This document shows, piece by piece, positions 48,586-59,605 of a stretch of 64,000 bases of DNA. The notes below the pieces were generated by a model. It had not been told where the DNA came from, searched no databases, and saw only the letters and a list, made by a program, of their open reading frames with translations. Numbering within the stretch: the stretch's first letter is position 1; every line of letters begins with the position of its first letter. The position numbers were made by a program, and so were the translations under genes. Source of the DNA: Phenylobacterium sp. J367 (GTDB lineage: Bacteria > Pseudomonadota > Alphaproteobacteria > Caulobacterales > Caulobacteraceae); contig NZ_JAJONA010000001.1 of the NCBI RefSeq assembly GCF_024699985.1, positions 1,612,001 through 1,676,000 on the forward strand, written 5' to 3'.

Positions 48586-49963
48586 ATGGCCAGTGAGCGC
48601 GATTGCCGTTTGCGGGCGCCGGCCAACCCGCTTAAGCCGGTGGCCGATGGCTTCCCCGCTCCGACGGACAGCGGCCTGCCCCGGCGTTCGTTCGCGATCA
48701 TCTTCGGCGTCTCGCTCGCCACGGCGATGGGCAACACCGGCCTGATATCCGTGCTGCCGGCGATCGGGCGCGAGATCGGCATTCCGGATCCCATGGTGGC
48801 GGCGATCTTCTCGCTCTCGGCGCTCCTGTGGGCCGCCTCGTCGCCGGCCTGGGCGAGGGCGTCGGACCGCTACGGCCGCAAGCCCCTGATGATGGTCGGC
48901 CTGACCGGCTTCCTGGTTTCCATGCTGCTGTGCGGCGTGGTGGTCAGCGCGGGCCTCCGCCACTGGGCGACGCCGATGGCGATCTTCGTGTTCTTCCTGC
49001 TGGCCCGGGCGCTCTTCGGCCTGTTCGGCGCGGCCGCCAACCCGGCGACCCAGGCCTATGTGGCGGAGCGCACGCCGCTCACTCAGCGCACCCAGGCGAT
49101 GGCCAGCCTGGCCGGGGCCTTCGGCCTTGGCACCGTCATCGGGCCGTTCCTCGCGCCGCTGTTCACCAAGATCCCGGTGCTCGGGCTGGCCGGGCCGCTC
49201 TTCACCTTCGCCCTGATCGCGCTCGGCATGCTGGCGGTGGTCTGGCGGATGCTGCCCGAGACCCCGGTGCCTGAGGAGGCCCGGCGGCCCCGCCGGCCGG
49301 TCACGGGCGCCAAGGCCGGGCCCCGGATGTGGCAGGACCCGCGGGTCACGCCCTTCCTGATCTACGGCTTCATCGTCGCCACCTGCCAGACGGCCCAGGC
49401 CCAGACGCTCGGCTTCCTGATCATCGACAAGCTCGGCCTGTCGCCGATCCAGGCGCAGTTCTCGATCTCCATCGCCATGATGTTCGGCGCCTGCGCCGGC
49501 CTGCTCGCCCAGTGGGGCATCATCCGGATGTTCGAGATGACGCCGCGCCAGCTCCTGCGCTGGGGCGTGGCCGTGGCCTGCCTCGGCAACCTGCTCGTGG
49601 CCTTCGCCACCGACTACTATCTGGTGGTCGCCGGCTACGCGGTGGCGAGCCTGGGCTTCGGCTTCGCCCGGCCGGGCTTCACCGCCGGCGCCTCGATCGC
49701 CGTCGGCATCGGGGAGCAGGCCCGGGTGGCCGGGGCCATCGCGGCGGTCAACGGGGTCAATGTTGTGTTCGCCCCGCTGTTCGTCTGGCTCTACCAGCAC
49801 TTCGGCCCGGCGCCCTTCATCCTCAATAGCGTGCTGATGGGGGGGGCTGCTGATCTATGCCTTCCGCAGCAACGCCCTGCGCAACGCCGATCCCAAGCCG
49901 GCGACCCGCGAGATGGCCACCATGGCGACCATCGAGAAGTCGGACGAGGGCGGGACCCTGTAG
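48586..49963 (+). CDS. Major facilitator superfamily transporter (one frame break)
   Basis: This 12-helix carrier of about 458 residues has the loop 2-3 signature WARASDRYGRKPLMMVG and the TM4-5 region ARALFGLFGAAANPATQAYV, placing it near drug:H+ antiporters of the TetA/Bcr type. The frame is intact to SVLMGG. A run of eight G at 49838-49845 (seven needed) then shifts it. In the corrected frame the protein ends LLIYAFRSNALRN...SDEGGTL at 49963. The substrate is unknown. Confidence 0.87.
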
Positions 49964-49997
49964 GCGCCGTTCACACGGCCCGCGGGTCCCGCGCAGC

Positions 49998-51314
49998 CTA
50001 GCGCGCGGGGGCCGCCGCCGCCGTCGCGGGCGCTTCGGCCTCCCGCCGGAGCCGCGCGACCATGTCCGGCGACAGATAGCCGTCGGCCACGAGGCCGCGG
50101 GCCTTCTGCCAGTTGCGCAGCGCCGTACGCGTGCCCATGCCGATCACCCCGTCCGGCGCGCCGGGATCGAAGCCGAGCGAGGCCAGCGCCCGCTGGGCGG
50201 TCATCCGGTCGACGAGCGAGAGCGGGGTCTCGTTGGGCCAGGGGCGGACGAGGTCGCCCATCCCGCCGACCCGGTCGGCCAGCATGCCGACGCCAAGCGC
50301 ATAGGCGATGGAGTTGTTGTACTTGCGGATCGCGAAGTGGTTGGGGAACAGCAGGAAGGCGGGGCCGCCCGCGCCGGTCGGGGCGACGAGCTGGGCCTTC
50401 GCCCCTGCATCCGCCTCGGTCCACGGCAGGCCGTCGGCGCGCACCACGCCCTTCTGCGCCCACCAGGCCGGGTCCTCGCGGGGACCTTCGGAAAGGCTCC
50501 AGTCGAATCCGGCCGGTACGGCGACCTCGCGCGCCCAGCTCTGGCCCCGCACCCAGCCGGCCTTGGCGAGCAGGTTGGCGGCCGAGGCCAGGGCGTCCGG
50601 GGCCGAGGCCCAGATGTCGCGCCGGCCGTCGCCGTCGTGGTCCACGGCCGTGGAGGTGAAGGTGGTCGGAATGAACTGGGTCTGGCCCATGGCCCCGGCC
50701 CAGGAGCCGACCAGCCGCGACCTCGGGTGCTCGCCCGACTGGATGATCTTCAGCGCGGCGATCAGCTCGCCCTCCGCCCAGGCGCGACGCCGGCCCTGGG
50801 CGGCGAGGGTGGCCACGGAGCGGATCACGTCGCGCTCGCCCTGAATGGCGCCGTAACCGCTCTCCAGCGCCCAGATGCCGATCAGGATCTCGCGCGGGAC
50901 GCCGTAGGTCTGCTCGATGGCGTCGAAATAGGGCGCGGTCCGTCGCTGCTGGCCCATGGTCACGCGGCCGCCGGTGACCACGCCCTTCAGATATTCCGAG
51001 ATCGGCTTGGAGAATTCCGGCTGGCGGCTGTCCAGGCTGCCGACCCGCGGGTCCGGCGTCAGGCCCGCCATCTCGCGGTCGAGCACGGCGCGGGAGACCC
51101 CGGCCTTGAGCGCCCGGCCGTGGAACTCGCTGGCCCAGGCGTCGAACACCTGGTCGCCCGAGGCGGTCGGCGGCGTCACCGGGGCCGGGACGGGCGCGGG
51201 CGCCTCCACGGCCGGCGGCGGCGGGGCCACGCTCGGCGTCGGGATGAGGGCCTTGTTGGCCGGGCTGGCGCAACCGGCCAGGACGTAGAGGGCGAGGAGA
51301 TATCTGCGGCGCAT
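49998..51314 (-). CDS. Lytic murein transglycosylase, MltB family
   Basis: This 438-residue lipoprotein-like protein has a signal ending LYVLAGC and a Pro-rich linker. An SLT_2 catalytic domain follows, with the catalytic Glu in GIWALESGYG (about 146) and MGQTQFIPTTF, DGDGRRDIW and FPNHFAIRKYNNSIAYALG. A C-terminal peptidoglycan-binding domain contains ALASLGFDPGAPDGVIGMGT. It cleaves glycan strands to 1,6-anhydro ends in the periplasm. Length and order match family members in alphaproteobacteria. Confidence 0.92.
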   Translation of the reverse strand: MRRRYLLALYVLAGCASPANKALIPTPSVAPPPPAVEAPAPVPAPVTPPTASGDQVFDAWASEFHGRALKAGVSRAVLDREMAGLTPDPRVGSLDSRQPEFSKPISEYLKGVVTGGRVTMGQQRRTAPYFDAIEQTYGVPREILIGIWALESGYGAIQGERDVIRSVATLAAQGRRRAWAEGELIAALKIIQSGEHPRSRLVGSWAGAMGQTQFIPTTFTSTAVDHDGDGRRDIWASAPDALASAANLLAKAGWVRGQSWAREVAVPAGFDWSLSEGPREDPAWWAQKGVVRADGLPWTEADAGAKAQLVAPTGAGGPAFLLFPNHFAIRKYNNSIAYALGVGMLADRVGGMGDLVRPWPNETPLSLVDRMTAQRALASLGFDPGAPDGVIGMGTRTALRNWQKARGLVADGYLSPDMVARLRREAEAPATAAAAPAR

Positions 51315-51380
51315 CGATTCTGGAGTCTAGCGAGCCCGGGGGCGCGGCCCACAATCAAAACGCCGTCAGGGGCCGAAGCG

Positions 51381-51409
51381 TTGACTCCTGCGAGGCCGGC
51401 CCGTATATG
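51381..51409 (+). promoter_or_regulatory. Promoter of rpmJ
   Basis: TTGACT (51381-51386) and TATATG (51404-51409) are 17 bases apart, close to the ideal for the housekeeping sigma factor. The start would be near 51416, about 50 bases before rpmJ. It probably also drives the HAD gene. Confidence 0.75.
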
Positions 51410-51465
51410 CGCCCGCTCTTGTTGAACCAGGACGCCGCGCGTCCGCGCACGCCCGAGAACAGGTC

Positions 51466-51591
51466 ATGAAGGTCAGAAGCTCGCTCAAGTCGCTCAAGAC
51501 TCGCCACCGCGACTGCAAGCTCGTGCGCCGCAAGGGCCGGGTTTACATCATCAACAAGACCGACCCGCGCTTCAAAGCCAAGCAGGGCTAA
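51466..51591 (+). CDS. rpmJ: 50S ribosomal protein L36
   Basis: This 41-residue protein reads [20 protein letters not shown], then [20 protein letters not shown] and a final G. It is the zinc-less L36 form (only one Cys, C-to-other changes in the ribbon), as usual in alphaproteobacteria. It is preceded by a strong promoter and GAACAGGTC. The stop lies 6 bases before the TTG start of the HAD gene. Confidence 0.96.
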   Translation: MKVRSSLKSLKTRHRDCKLVRRKGRVYIINKTDPRFKAKQG

Positions 51592-51597
51592 GCGCGC

Positions 51598-52215
51598 TTG
51601 CCCGGTCCCGGGTCGCCGAAGGCGGTCGTCTGGGACTTCGGCAACGTCATCGTGCGGTGGAACCCCCGCACGCTCTACCGGAAGATTTTTTCCGATCCGG
51701 CCGAATGCGACCGGTTCCTGGCGCACGTCTGCACCCTGGACTGGCACACGGCCCATGACCGCGGCGTCTCCTTCGAGGAGAACCGGGCGCCGCTGATCGC
51801 CCGCTTTCCCGAGCACGAGGCGGCGATCCGCGCCTGGGGCGACCGCTGGTGGGAGATGTTCTCCGGGGCCATCCCGGAGACCGAGGCGGCCATCGAGGCC
51901 CTCCACGCCCGCGGCGTGCCCCAGTACGGCCTCTCCAACATCAGTCACCACACGCTCGACGGGACCTACGCCATGAGTCCGGCGTTCGGCCGGCTGAAGG
52001 ACGCGGTGATTTCCGGGCGCGACGGCATGATGAAGCCGGATCCCGCCATCTACCGCTTCGCCTGCCAGCGCTTCGGCCACGAGCCCGCCGATCTGCTGTT
52101 CGTCGACGACAGCCCGGCCAACGTCGAGGCGGCGAAGGCGGTGGGCCTCGACGCCCACCATTTCACCGATCCCGCGGCGCTGCGCCCGGCGCTGGAGGCG
52201 CGGGGCCTGCTCTAG
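51598..52215 (+). CDS. HAD-superfamily hydrolase
   Basis: This 205-residue HAD protein is like the YihX/epoxide-hydrolase-N group. Motif I is VVWDFGNVIVRW (Asp nucleophile; the usual second Asp is Asn here), motif II YGLSNIS, motif III Lys in GMMKPDPAIYR, motif IV LLFVDDSPANVEAA. The change of DxD to DxN in motif I is normal for this subgroup (FDxGNVI). Cytoplasmic phosphatase of unknown substrate. No ATG or GTG is available at the N-terminus; TTG at 51598 is used, 6 bases after rpmJ. Confidence 0.87.
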   Translation: MPGPGSPKAVVWDFGNVIVRWNPRTLYRKIFSDPAECDRFLAHVCTLDWHTAHDRGVSFEENRAPLIARFPEHEAAIRAWGDRWWEMFSGAIPETEAAIEALHARGVPQYGLSNISHHTLDGTYAMSPAFGRLKDAVISGRDGMMKPDPAIYRFACQRFGHEPADLLFVDDSPANVEAAKAVGLDAHHFTDPAALRPALEARGLL

Positions 52216-52221
52216 CGGCCC

Positions 52222-52812
52222 TCAGTCCGAGTTGCGGACCAGCTCGAAGAATTCCTGGCGGGTGCGCGGGTCGTCGCGGACCTCGCCCAGCAGATGGCTG
52301 GTGGTCAGGCGCGAGCCCGGCGTGTTCACGCCCCGCATGGTCATGCAGCTGTGCTCGGAGACGAGCACCACGCCGACGCCCTTGGGGTCGAGGATGTCCT
52401 GGATCGCCTCGGCGATCTCGGCGGTCAGCTTCTCCTGAATCTGCAGGCGCCGGGCGAAGCCGTTGACCACCCGGGCGAGCTTGGAGATGCCGACCACCCG
52501 GTTGCGCGGCAGGTAGCCCACATGGGCCTTCCCTAGGAACGGCAGCATGTGGTGCTCGCAGAAGCTGACCACCCGGATGTCCTTCAGGATGACCAGTTCG
52601 TCGTAGCCGCCGACCTCCTCGAAGGTGCGCTCCAGATACTCGCGCGGATCGGCCTCGTAGCCGGCGAATAGCTCGCGGTAGGCCTTGGCCACCCGCTTCG
52701 GCGTCTCCAGCAGGCCCTCGCGGGCGGGGTCGTCGCCGGCCCACTCGATGAGCGTGCGCACGGCGGCCTCGGCGTCGGCCTGGGTCGGCTTCATTCGCGT
52801 GTCGTCGGACAT
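52222..52812 (-). CDS. folE: GTP cyclohydrolase I
   Basis: This 196-residue FolE opens GTP to 7,8-dihydroneopterin triphosphate, the first step of folate and pterin synthesis. Zinc ligands are visible in VVSFCEHHMLPF (Cys and His) and VVLVSEHSCMTMRG (Cys). GISKLARVVNGFARRLQIQE is the substrate-site helix and GVNTPGSRLTTS follows. The start at 52812 (MSDDTRMK) gives the usual length; the open frame upstream is spurious. Confidence 0.96.
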   Translation of the reverse strand: MSDDTRMKPTQADAEAAVRTLIEWAGDDPAREGLLETPKRVAKAYRELFAGYEADPREYLERTFEEVGGYDELVILKDIRVVSFCEHHMLPFLGKAHVGYLPRNRVVGISKLARVVNGFARRLQIQEKLTAEIAEAIQDILDPKGVGVVLVSEHSCMTMRGVNTPGSRLTTSHLLGEVRDDPRTRQEFFELVRNSD

Positions 52813-52941
52813 GGTCCCTCCGCGGCGATCCGCCTCAACGCGGGCCCCGAAGTCAAGGTTCAAGGTTCGGGTGACAGGCGAAAGGCGGGCGAGTAGGTTC
52901 CGCCGCTTTCCGGCAACCCCCGACTTCGGTAGACCTAGACC

Positions 52942-53211
52942 ATGGCCGACGACGCTTCCGCCCACTCCGACGTTCTCAACGCCACCGCCCAGGGGCAGCT
53001 CAAGAGCATCATCGAGCGCATCGAGCGCCTCGAGGTGGAGAAGGGCGAGATCGCCGAGCAGATCAAGGAAGTGAAGGCCGAGGCCAAGGGCAACGGCTTC
53101 GACGTCAAGATCATCGCCAAGGTCATCCGGCTCCGGAAGCAGGACCGCGCCAAGCGGCAGGAGGAAGATGCGATCCTCGACCTCTACCTCTCGGCGATCG
53201 GAGAGATTTGA
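52942..53211 (+). CDS. gapR: Nucleoid-associated protein GapR (DUF2312)
   Basis: This 89-residue helical protein has the DUF2312 pattern: QLKSIIERIERLEVEKGEIA, then EQIKEVKAEAKGNGFDVK, then KIIAKVIRLRKQDRAKRQEE. In Caulobacter GapR binds AT-rich, overtwisted DNA ahead of forks and RNA polymerase and stimulates topoisomerases. Length and sequence match. A small basic protein gene overlaps its end (TTGA). It sits divergently from folE and near tacA, as I recall for the Caulobacter chromosome. Confidence 0.93.
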   Translation: MADDASAHSDVLNATAQGQLKSIIERIERLEVEKGEIAEQIKEVKAEAKGNGFDVKIIAKVIRLRKQDRAKRQEEDAILDLYLSAIGEI

Positions 53212-53534
53212 GGAAGAAGGCGCCCCTTTCGCCCTTCGAGGCCCAGCGGGCGGCCGCCAAGCGCGCCGCCCTCAACGCCCTGAAGCGCGCCCGGCGCACC
53301 GCCGACAAGGCGGGTATCGAGCTCTCCGACTGGGAGGGCGAATTCCTCGGCAGCGTCGCCGACCGCGTGAAGACCTACGGCCGCGCGTTCGGCGATCCCG
53401 AGAAGGGCGCCCGCGGGCAGGCGCTGTCGGTCATGCAGACCGTCAAGCTCAAGGAGATCGCCGCCAAGGCCAAGGGCGAGAAGAAGCCCATGGCCCGCGG
53501 TAAGGGCTTCCGGCGGAAGAAGGCGGACGACTAG
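53208..53534 (+). CDS. Small basic protein coupled to gapR, unknown function
   Basis: This 108-residue, strongly basic protein (FEAQRAAAKRAALNALKRAR, and KGFRRKKADD at the end) has one conserved-looking core, IELSDWEGEFLGSVADRVKTYGRAF. It starts at a TTG overlapping the gapR stop by 4 bases, which implies coupled translation. The charge would suit binding to DNA or RNA. I know no characterised member of the family; the coupling to gapR is the main hint of function. Confidence 0.7.
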   Translation: MRKKAPLSPFEAQRAAAKRAALNALKRARRTADKAGIELSDWEGEFLGSVADRVKTYGRAFGDPEKGARGQALSVMQTVKLKEIAAKAKGEKKPMARGKGFRRKKADD

Positions 53535-53549
53535 AGCCTCTCCGTCTCC

Positions 53550-55028
<1,479 letters not shown>

Positions 55029-55155
55029 CGGGAGTAACCCACCTGTATCGGATGCTCGTCTCTTCTGGACGAGGCTCGAGATCTGATCCGAATTGATACA
55101 GGCAGGCGGTAAAGGGCGGGTTTCGGAGACCCGAATCAACGGTTAACGCGCTAAG

Positions 55156-55770
55156 TTAATTTTCCGCCTCCAAGGCCGTCTCCATCGAGGCCCGGACCTC
55201 GGCCGTCTGATAGGCCCCGGTGGGCGCGGCCGGCGGCGGCAGGTCCACCTGCGCGACCGGCGCCGAAGCGACCGGCTCGGGGGAGATTTCCACGGTCGCA
55301 GCAGAGCTGGCGTCCACCGAGGCGGCGATGGTCGTGGGCTCGCCCGAGCAGTCGTCGCCCCGCAGATAACCCTTCAGGTAGCCGCGCCGGGCCCAGCCGG
55401 CCATGGCCGCGTCCGCCAGGGCCCGTTCCTTGCGGTCGACACCGGTGACCACGCGGAACACCTCGCGGTAGGGGATCAGGCTGCGGGCGCCCTTGATCAA
55501 GAGGTTGCCCGCCGCATTCTTCTGCATCTCGGGCTCGTCGGCATCGGGGCCAAGAATCTGGTCGAGGGCGGCGACTTCCTGGTAGGCGGCCTCGCAGGTC
55601 GCGGGCGCATAGGGGTCGGTCTTCGCCTTCTGCAGGATCGCGGGCACGTCGCGGGACGTGAGGCCCAGGCCTTCCTGCTGGCCCGGGTTGATCTCGGCGG
55701 CGGCGGGCCAGGCGGTGAGCGCCACGCCGGCCGCGGCGAGGGCGGCGATCATGGGGGCTGCGCGGGTCAT
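55156..55770 (-). CDS. Exported protein of unknown function
   Basis: This 204-residue protein has a signal peptide (MIAALAAAGVALTAWPAAAE). A mature domain of about 120 residues contains two cysteines (YAPATCEAAYQE, RGDDCSGEPT) and LIKGARSLIPYREVFRVVTG, a hydrophobic-basic helix. A Pro/Ala-rich tail follows. I know no family. It is upstream of tacA on the same strand with a spacer of about 130 bases, so co-transcription is possible but not shown. Start at 55770. Confidence 0.7.
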   Translation of the reverse strand: MTRAAPMIAALAAAGVALTAWPAAAEINPGQQEGLGLTSRDVPAILQKAKTDPYAPATCEAAYQEVAALDQILGPDADEPEMQKNAAGNLLIKGARSLIPYREVFRVVTGVDRKERALADAAMAGWARRGYLKGYLRGDDCSGEPTTIAASVDASSAATVEISPEPVASAPVAQVDLPPPAAPTGAYQTAEVRASMETALEAEN

Positions 55771-55961
55771 GGCCTTATCGGGTCTCCGGTTGCGGACGTC
55801 CGTAAACACGCGAAGCCCGGAACCGGTTCACGGGCGGCCCCGTCGAATGTGAAGCCGGTTCCCGAAATTCGAACCAAACCTCCGCCTTCGGAGTTCTGAC
55901 CCGCCGAGGGGCGCCTGCTTAGGCCGGCGCCTCGGGGGACGACACGAAGAGGAGAACAGAC

Positions 55962-56579
55962 ATGAACAAGACCCGGATGGCCCTGATGGCCGGCGCGGCC
56001 CTGATGCTGACCGCCGGCGCCGCCACCGCCCAACCCTGGATGTCGATCAACGACCGCCAGGCCAACCTCGACGCCCGCATCGACGCCGGCGTCCGCACCG
56101 GCGACCTCAGCCGCCAGGAAGCCATGTCGCTGCGCGCCGAGTTCGGCGACCTCGCCCGCATCGAGGCGCGCTATCGCTCCAACGGTCTGTCGGCCTGGGA
56201 ACGCCAGGACCTCGACCGCCGGTTCGACCAGCTCGCCATGCGCATCCGCGACAACCGCAACGACCGTGAAGTCGGCTGGTTCGGCGGCCGCGGCTGGAAC
56301 GACAACAACGGCCGCTGGGTGCCGATCGAGCGCCGCAAGGTCCAGCTCGACCGCCGCATCGACCAGGGCCTGCGCAACGGCAAGCTGACCCGCCAGGAGG
56401 CGGCCCGCCTGCGCGCCGAGTTCAACGACGTGGTCCGCATGGACATGCGCATGCGCCGCGGCGGCTACAGCCCGCAGGAGATGGCGGAGCTCGACCGCCG
56501 GTTCGACCAGCTCGCCATGCGCATCCGCTGGGAGGCCAACGACGGCCAGCGCTACGGCTACAACAACTACCGCCGCTAA
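55962..56579 (+). CDS. Exported protein with an internally duplicated domain
   Basis: After the signal peptide (MALMAGAALMLTAGAATAQP) this 205-residue protein consists of two related units at about residues 29-96 and 117-186. Each has (Q)xxLDxRIDxGxRxGxLxRQEA, xLRAEFxD and the repeated LDRRFDQLAMRIR. The linker is Trp/Gly/Asn-rich. The units are highly charged helices and may be periplasmic scaffolds; function is unknown. The ribosome site GAAGAGGAGAA precedes the ATG. Confidence 0.8.
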   Translation: MNKTRMALMAGAALMLTAGAATAQPWMSINDRQANLDARIDAGVRTGDLSRQEAMSLRAEFGDLARIEARYRSNGLSAWERQDLDRRFDQLAMRIRDNRNDREVGWFGGRGWNDNNGRWVPIERRKVQLDRRIDQGLRNGKLTRQEAARLRAEFNDVVRMDMRMRRGGYSPQEMAELDRRFDQLAMRIRWEANDGQRYGYNNYRR

Positions 56580-56593
56580 GGCTTGAGGACTTC

Positions 56594-56625
56594 AGGGAGC
56601 CCTGGCGCGACCGGGGCTCCCGCCC
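56594..56625 (+). terminator. Terminator after the duplicated-domain protein
   Basis: GGGAGCC pairs with GGCTCCC around a loop of about 14 bases, followed by GCCCTTCCC. The T tract is weak, so efficiency is uncertain. Confidence 0.45.
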
Positions 56626-56723
56626 TTCCCATTCAGAACCGAACACCGGGCCTGCAGCCCGCAGGCTGGTCGAACCACGTTCTCCACGGTACCGCTTAGG
56701 CGCAGCAACCGGGGGGACTGCCG

Positions 56724-57380
56724 ATGTTCGTGGGCCACTACGCCGCCGCGCTCGCCGCCAAGGCCGCCGAGCCGCGCGCACCGCTCTGGACGCTCGTGGC
56801 TGGGGCCCAGCTCCTCGACATCGGCTGGTCCGTGCTGGTGATGGCCGGGGTGGAGCGCCTGACCTTTGACGCGAGCCTGCCGGGCTCGCCGCTCGTCCTC
56901 GAACACATGCCCTGGACCCACAGCCTGCCCGCGGCGCTCGCCTGGTCGGCGGCGGCGGCGTTCGCGGCCATGGCGCTGCTGAAGCTGCCCAGGCGCGCCG
57001 CCGTGGTCATCGGCCTCGTGGTCTTCTCCCACTGGCTGGCCGATCTGCTGGTGCATCGCCCGGACCTGTCGTTGGGCTTCGGCGGCGAGCCGAAGCTGGG
57101 CCTCGGCCTCTGGAACTGGCCCGTGCCGGAACAGGCGCTGGAGATCGGCCTCCTGGCGCTCGCCGGCATGGCCTGGGCAGGCCAGCGGGTGCGGGCGGGC
57201 GATCCCGTCTGGCCGGCGGCGGCCTTCGTGGCGCTGCTGGTGGTGATCCAGGTGGTGGGCATGTTCAGCGAGCCCGCGGGCGCCGTCCAGTTCGGCGCCA
57301 CGGCCCTGGCCGTCTACCTGCTGCTCGCCGCCGTCGCCTGGCCCTTCGACCGCCGCCGCCGGGCGACCTCCGGCAGTTGA
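56724..57380 (+). CDS. Membrane protein, YdjM/DUF457-like
   Basis: This 218-residue protein has about six hydrophobic segments. It has the metal-hydrolase-like motifs of the YdjM/DUF457 group: GHYAAALAAKA at the N-terminus, MPWTHSLPAALAW near 62, and FSHWLADLLVHRPDL near 101. These His/Asp positions would bind a metal in the membrane. The function of the group is unknown. It sits between unrelated genes. Confidence 0.75.
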   Translation: MFVGHYAAALAAKAAEPRAPLWTLVAGAQLLDIGWSVLVMAGVERLTFDASLPGSPLVLEHMPWTHSLPAALAWSAAAAFAAMALLKLPRRAAVVIGLVVFSHWLADLLVHRPDLSLGFGGEPKLGLGLWNWPVPEQALEIGLLALAGMAWAGQRVRAGDPVWPAAAFVALLVVIQVVGMFSEPAGAVQFGATALAVYLLLAAVAWPFDRRRRATSGS

Positions 57381-57462
57381 CGTGGCGGCCGGCTTGCCCG
57401 GCTTAGCGCTGCGGGCCTAACGTCGTGCCCAAGGCCACGCAAAGGCGGCCAGGGGAGGCGAC

Positions 57463-59605
57463 ATGAGGATCTTCACGCTGGGCGCCGTGGCGGCGCTGGC
57501 CGTCGTCGTTGCGGGCTGCCAGCCCGCTGAGAAGGGGCCGGGCCAGGTCGATGGCGCGCGGATCGCCGCCGCCGACGCCAATGGCGAGTGGCTGTCCTAC
57601 GGCAAGGGCTATTCGGAACAGCGGTTCAGCCCGCTCGACAAGGTCAATACGACCAATGTCGGCCAGCTCGGCCTCGCCTGGCACGCCCAGTTCGACACCG
57701 ACCGCGGCCAGGAGGCGACGCCGCTCGTCGTCGATGGCGTGCTCTACACCACGACCGCCTGGTCGAAGGCCTACGCCTTCGACGCCAAGACCGGCCAGCA
57801 GCTCTGGGCCTTCGATCCGAAGGTGGAAGGCGCCAAGGGCTTCAACGCCTGCTGCGACGTGGTCAACCGCGGCGTCGCGGTCTGGAAGGGCAAGGTTTAC
57901 CTCGGCACCATCGACGGCCGGCTGATCGCGCTCGACGCCAAGACCGGGCAGCCGGCCTGGAGCGTCCAGACCACCGACCCCTCCAAGCCCTATACGATCA
58001 CCGGCGCGCCCAGGGTCGTGAAGGACAAGGTGCTGATCGGCAACGGCGGCGCCGAATACGGCGTGCGCGGCTACATCACCGCCTACGACGCCGCCACTGG
58101 CCAGCAGGCCTGGCGCTTCTACACCACGCCCAATCCGACGGGCGCGGCGGACGGCGCGGCCTCCGACAAGGTGATGGCCGAGAAGGCGGCGGCCACCTGG
58201 AGCGATGGGGGAGTGGAAGCAGACCGGCGGCGGCGGCACGGCGTGGGATTCCATCGCCTACGACCCCGAGCTCGACATCGTCTATTTCGGCATCGGCAAC
58301 GGCACGCCCTGGAACCACCAGCGGCGCTCGGGCGGCAAGGGCGACAACCTCTTCCTGTCCTCGATCCTGGCCCTGAAGCCGGAGACCGGCGACTACGTCT
58401 GGCACTACCAGACGACGCCCGCCGAGAGCTGGGACTACACGGCGACCCAGCACATCATGCTGGCCGACCTCGCCGTCGGCGGGCAGCCGCGCAAGGTGCT
58501 GATGCAGGCGCCGAAGAACGGCTTCTTCTACGTCATCGACCGGGCGACCGGCCAACTGCTCTCGGCCAAGAACTACACCAACGTCACCTGGGCGAGCGGC
58601 GTCGACCTCGCGACCGGCCGGCCGATCGAGACACCGAACGCGCGCTATGGCTCCGGCCCGGCGCTGGCCATCCCGGGCCCGCTCGGCGCCCACAACTGGC
58701 AGCCGATGGCGTTCTCGCCGAAGACCGGCCTCGTCTACATCCCGACCAACGTCACGCCCTTCGCCTACACCGACGACAAGGGCTTCACCTACAAGCCCGG
58801 CGCCTGGAACGTCGGCGTGGACTTCCTGACCAATGCGCTCCCCACCGACGCGGCCACCCAGAAGGCGGTGATGTCCATGGTCCGCGGCGCGCTGGTCGCC
58901 TGGGACCCGGTGCAGCAGAAGCAGGTCTGGAGCGTCGAGCACCCCTACTTCTGGAACGCGGGCGTGCTGGCGACGGCGGGCGGGCTGGTCTTCCAGGGCG
59001 GCGCGGAGGGGCAGTTCATCGCCTATGACGCCGCCAGGGGGCGAAGCTGTGGAGCTTCGACGCGGGCAACGGGATCATCGCCGCGCCGATGACCTACGAA
59101 CTGGACGGCGAGCAGTACGTGGCGGTGATGGTCGAGCGCCGGCGGCGGCGGCCAGATCTCCGCGCCGGGCTTCCTGCCCCAGCGGCCCAGGCTCCCGGGC
59201 CGGCTGCTGGTCTTCAAGCTCGGGGGGACCGCCACCGCTCCGGCCTTCCCGAAGTTGGAGCAGCCGACGCTCGACCTGACGGACGTCAGCTCCACGGGCA
59301 ATGTGCAGAAGGGCTTCGCGCTCTACCACCAGCAGTGCCAGGTCTGCCACGGCCCGAACGCCGGCGGCTCCTGGCTGCCGGACCTGCGCGCCTCGCCGAT
59401 GCTCGCGACGGCGGAGAACTGGAAGTCGGTGGTGATCGACGGGGCGCTGGCCCCGCGCGGCATGGCCAGCTTCCAGAGGTTCCTGTCGCCGCAGGACGCC
59501 GAGGACGTGCGCGCCTATGTGATCTCGGAGGCCAAGACCGCCGCCGCGGCCGCCCCGCAGGCGGCCCAGGGCGCCAAGGCCCCGGCGCCGCCGCCGAAGG
59601 GCTAG
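57463..59605 (+). CDS. PQQ-dependent quinohaemoprotein dehydrogenase lipoprotein (three frame breaks)
   Basis: Joined across three breaks this is an enzyme of about 710 residues. It has a lipoprotein signal (AVVVAGC), an eight-blade PQQ propeller ([38 protein letters not shown]; vicinal Cys pair in [21 protein letters not shown]) and a C-terminal cytochrome c domain ([11 protein letters not shown]). This is the layout of type II quinohaemoprotein alcohol dehydrogenases, which oxidise alcohols in the periplasm. Breaks: about 58207 (GGGGG run, into [14 protein letters not shown]), about 59037 (CAGGGGGCG, into [10 protein letters not shown]) and about 59135 (into [10 protein letters not shown]). 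The final stop overlaps the rocD stop in CTAG. Confidence 0.88.

Noticed and set aside
55141..55160. Two TTAA half-sites upstream of tacA, as in a CtrA box
   Set aside because: The spacing is 9 bases (GTTAACGCGCTAAGTTAA), not the 7 of the CtrA consensus, and one half lies in the next gene's stop codon.
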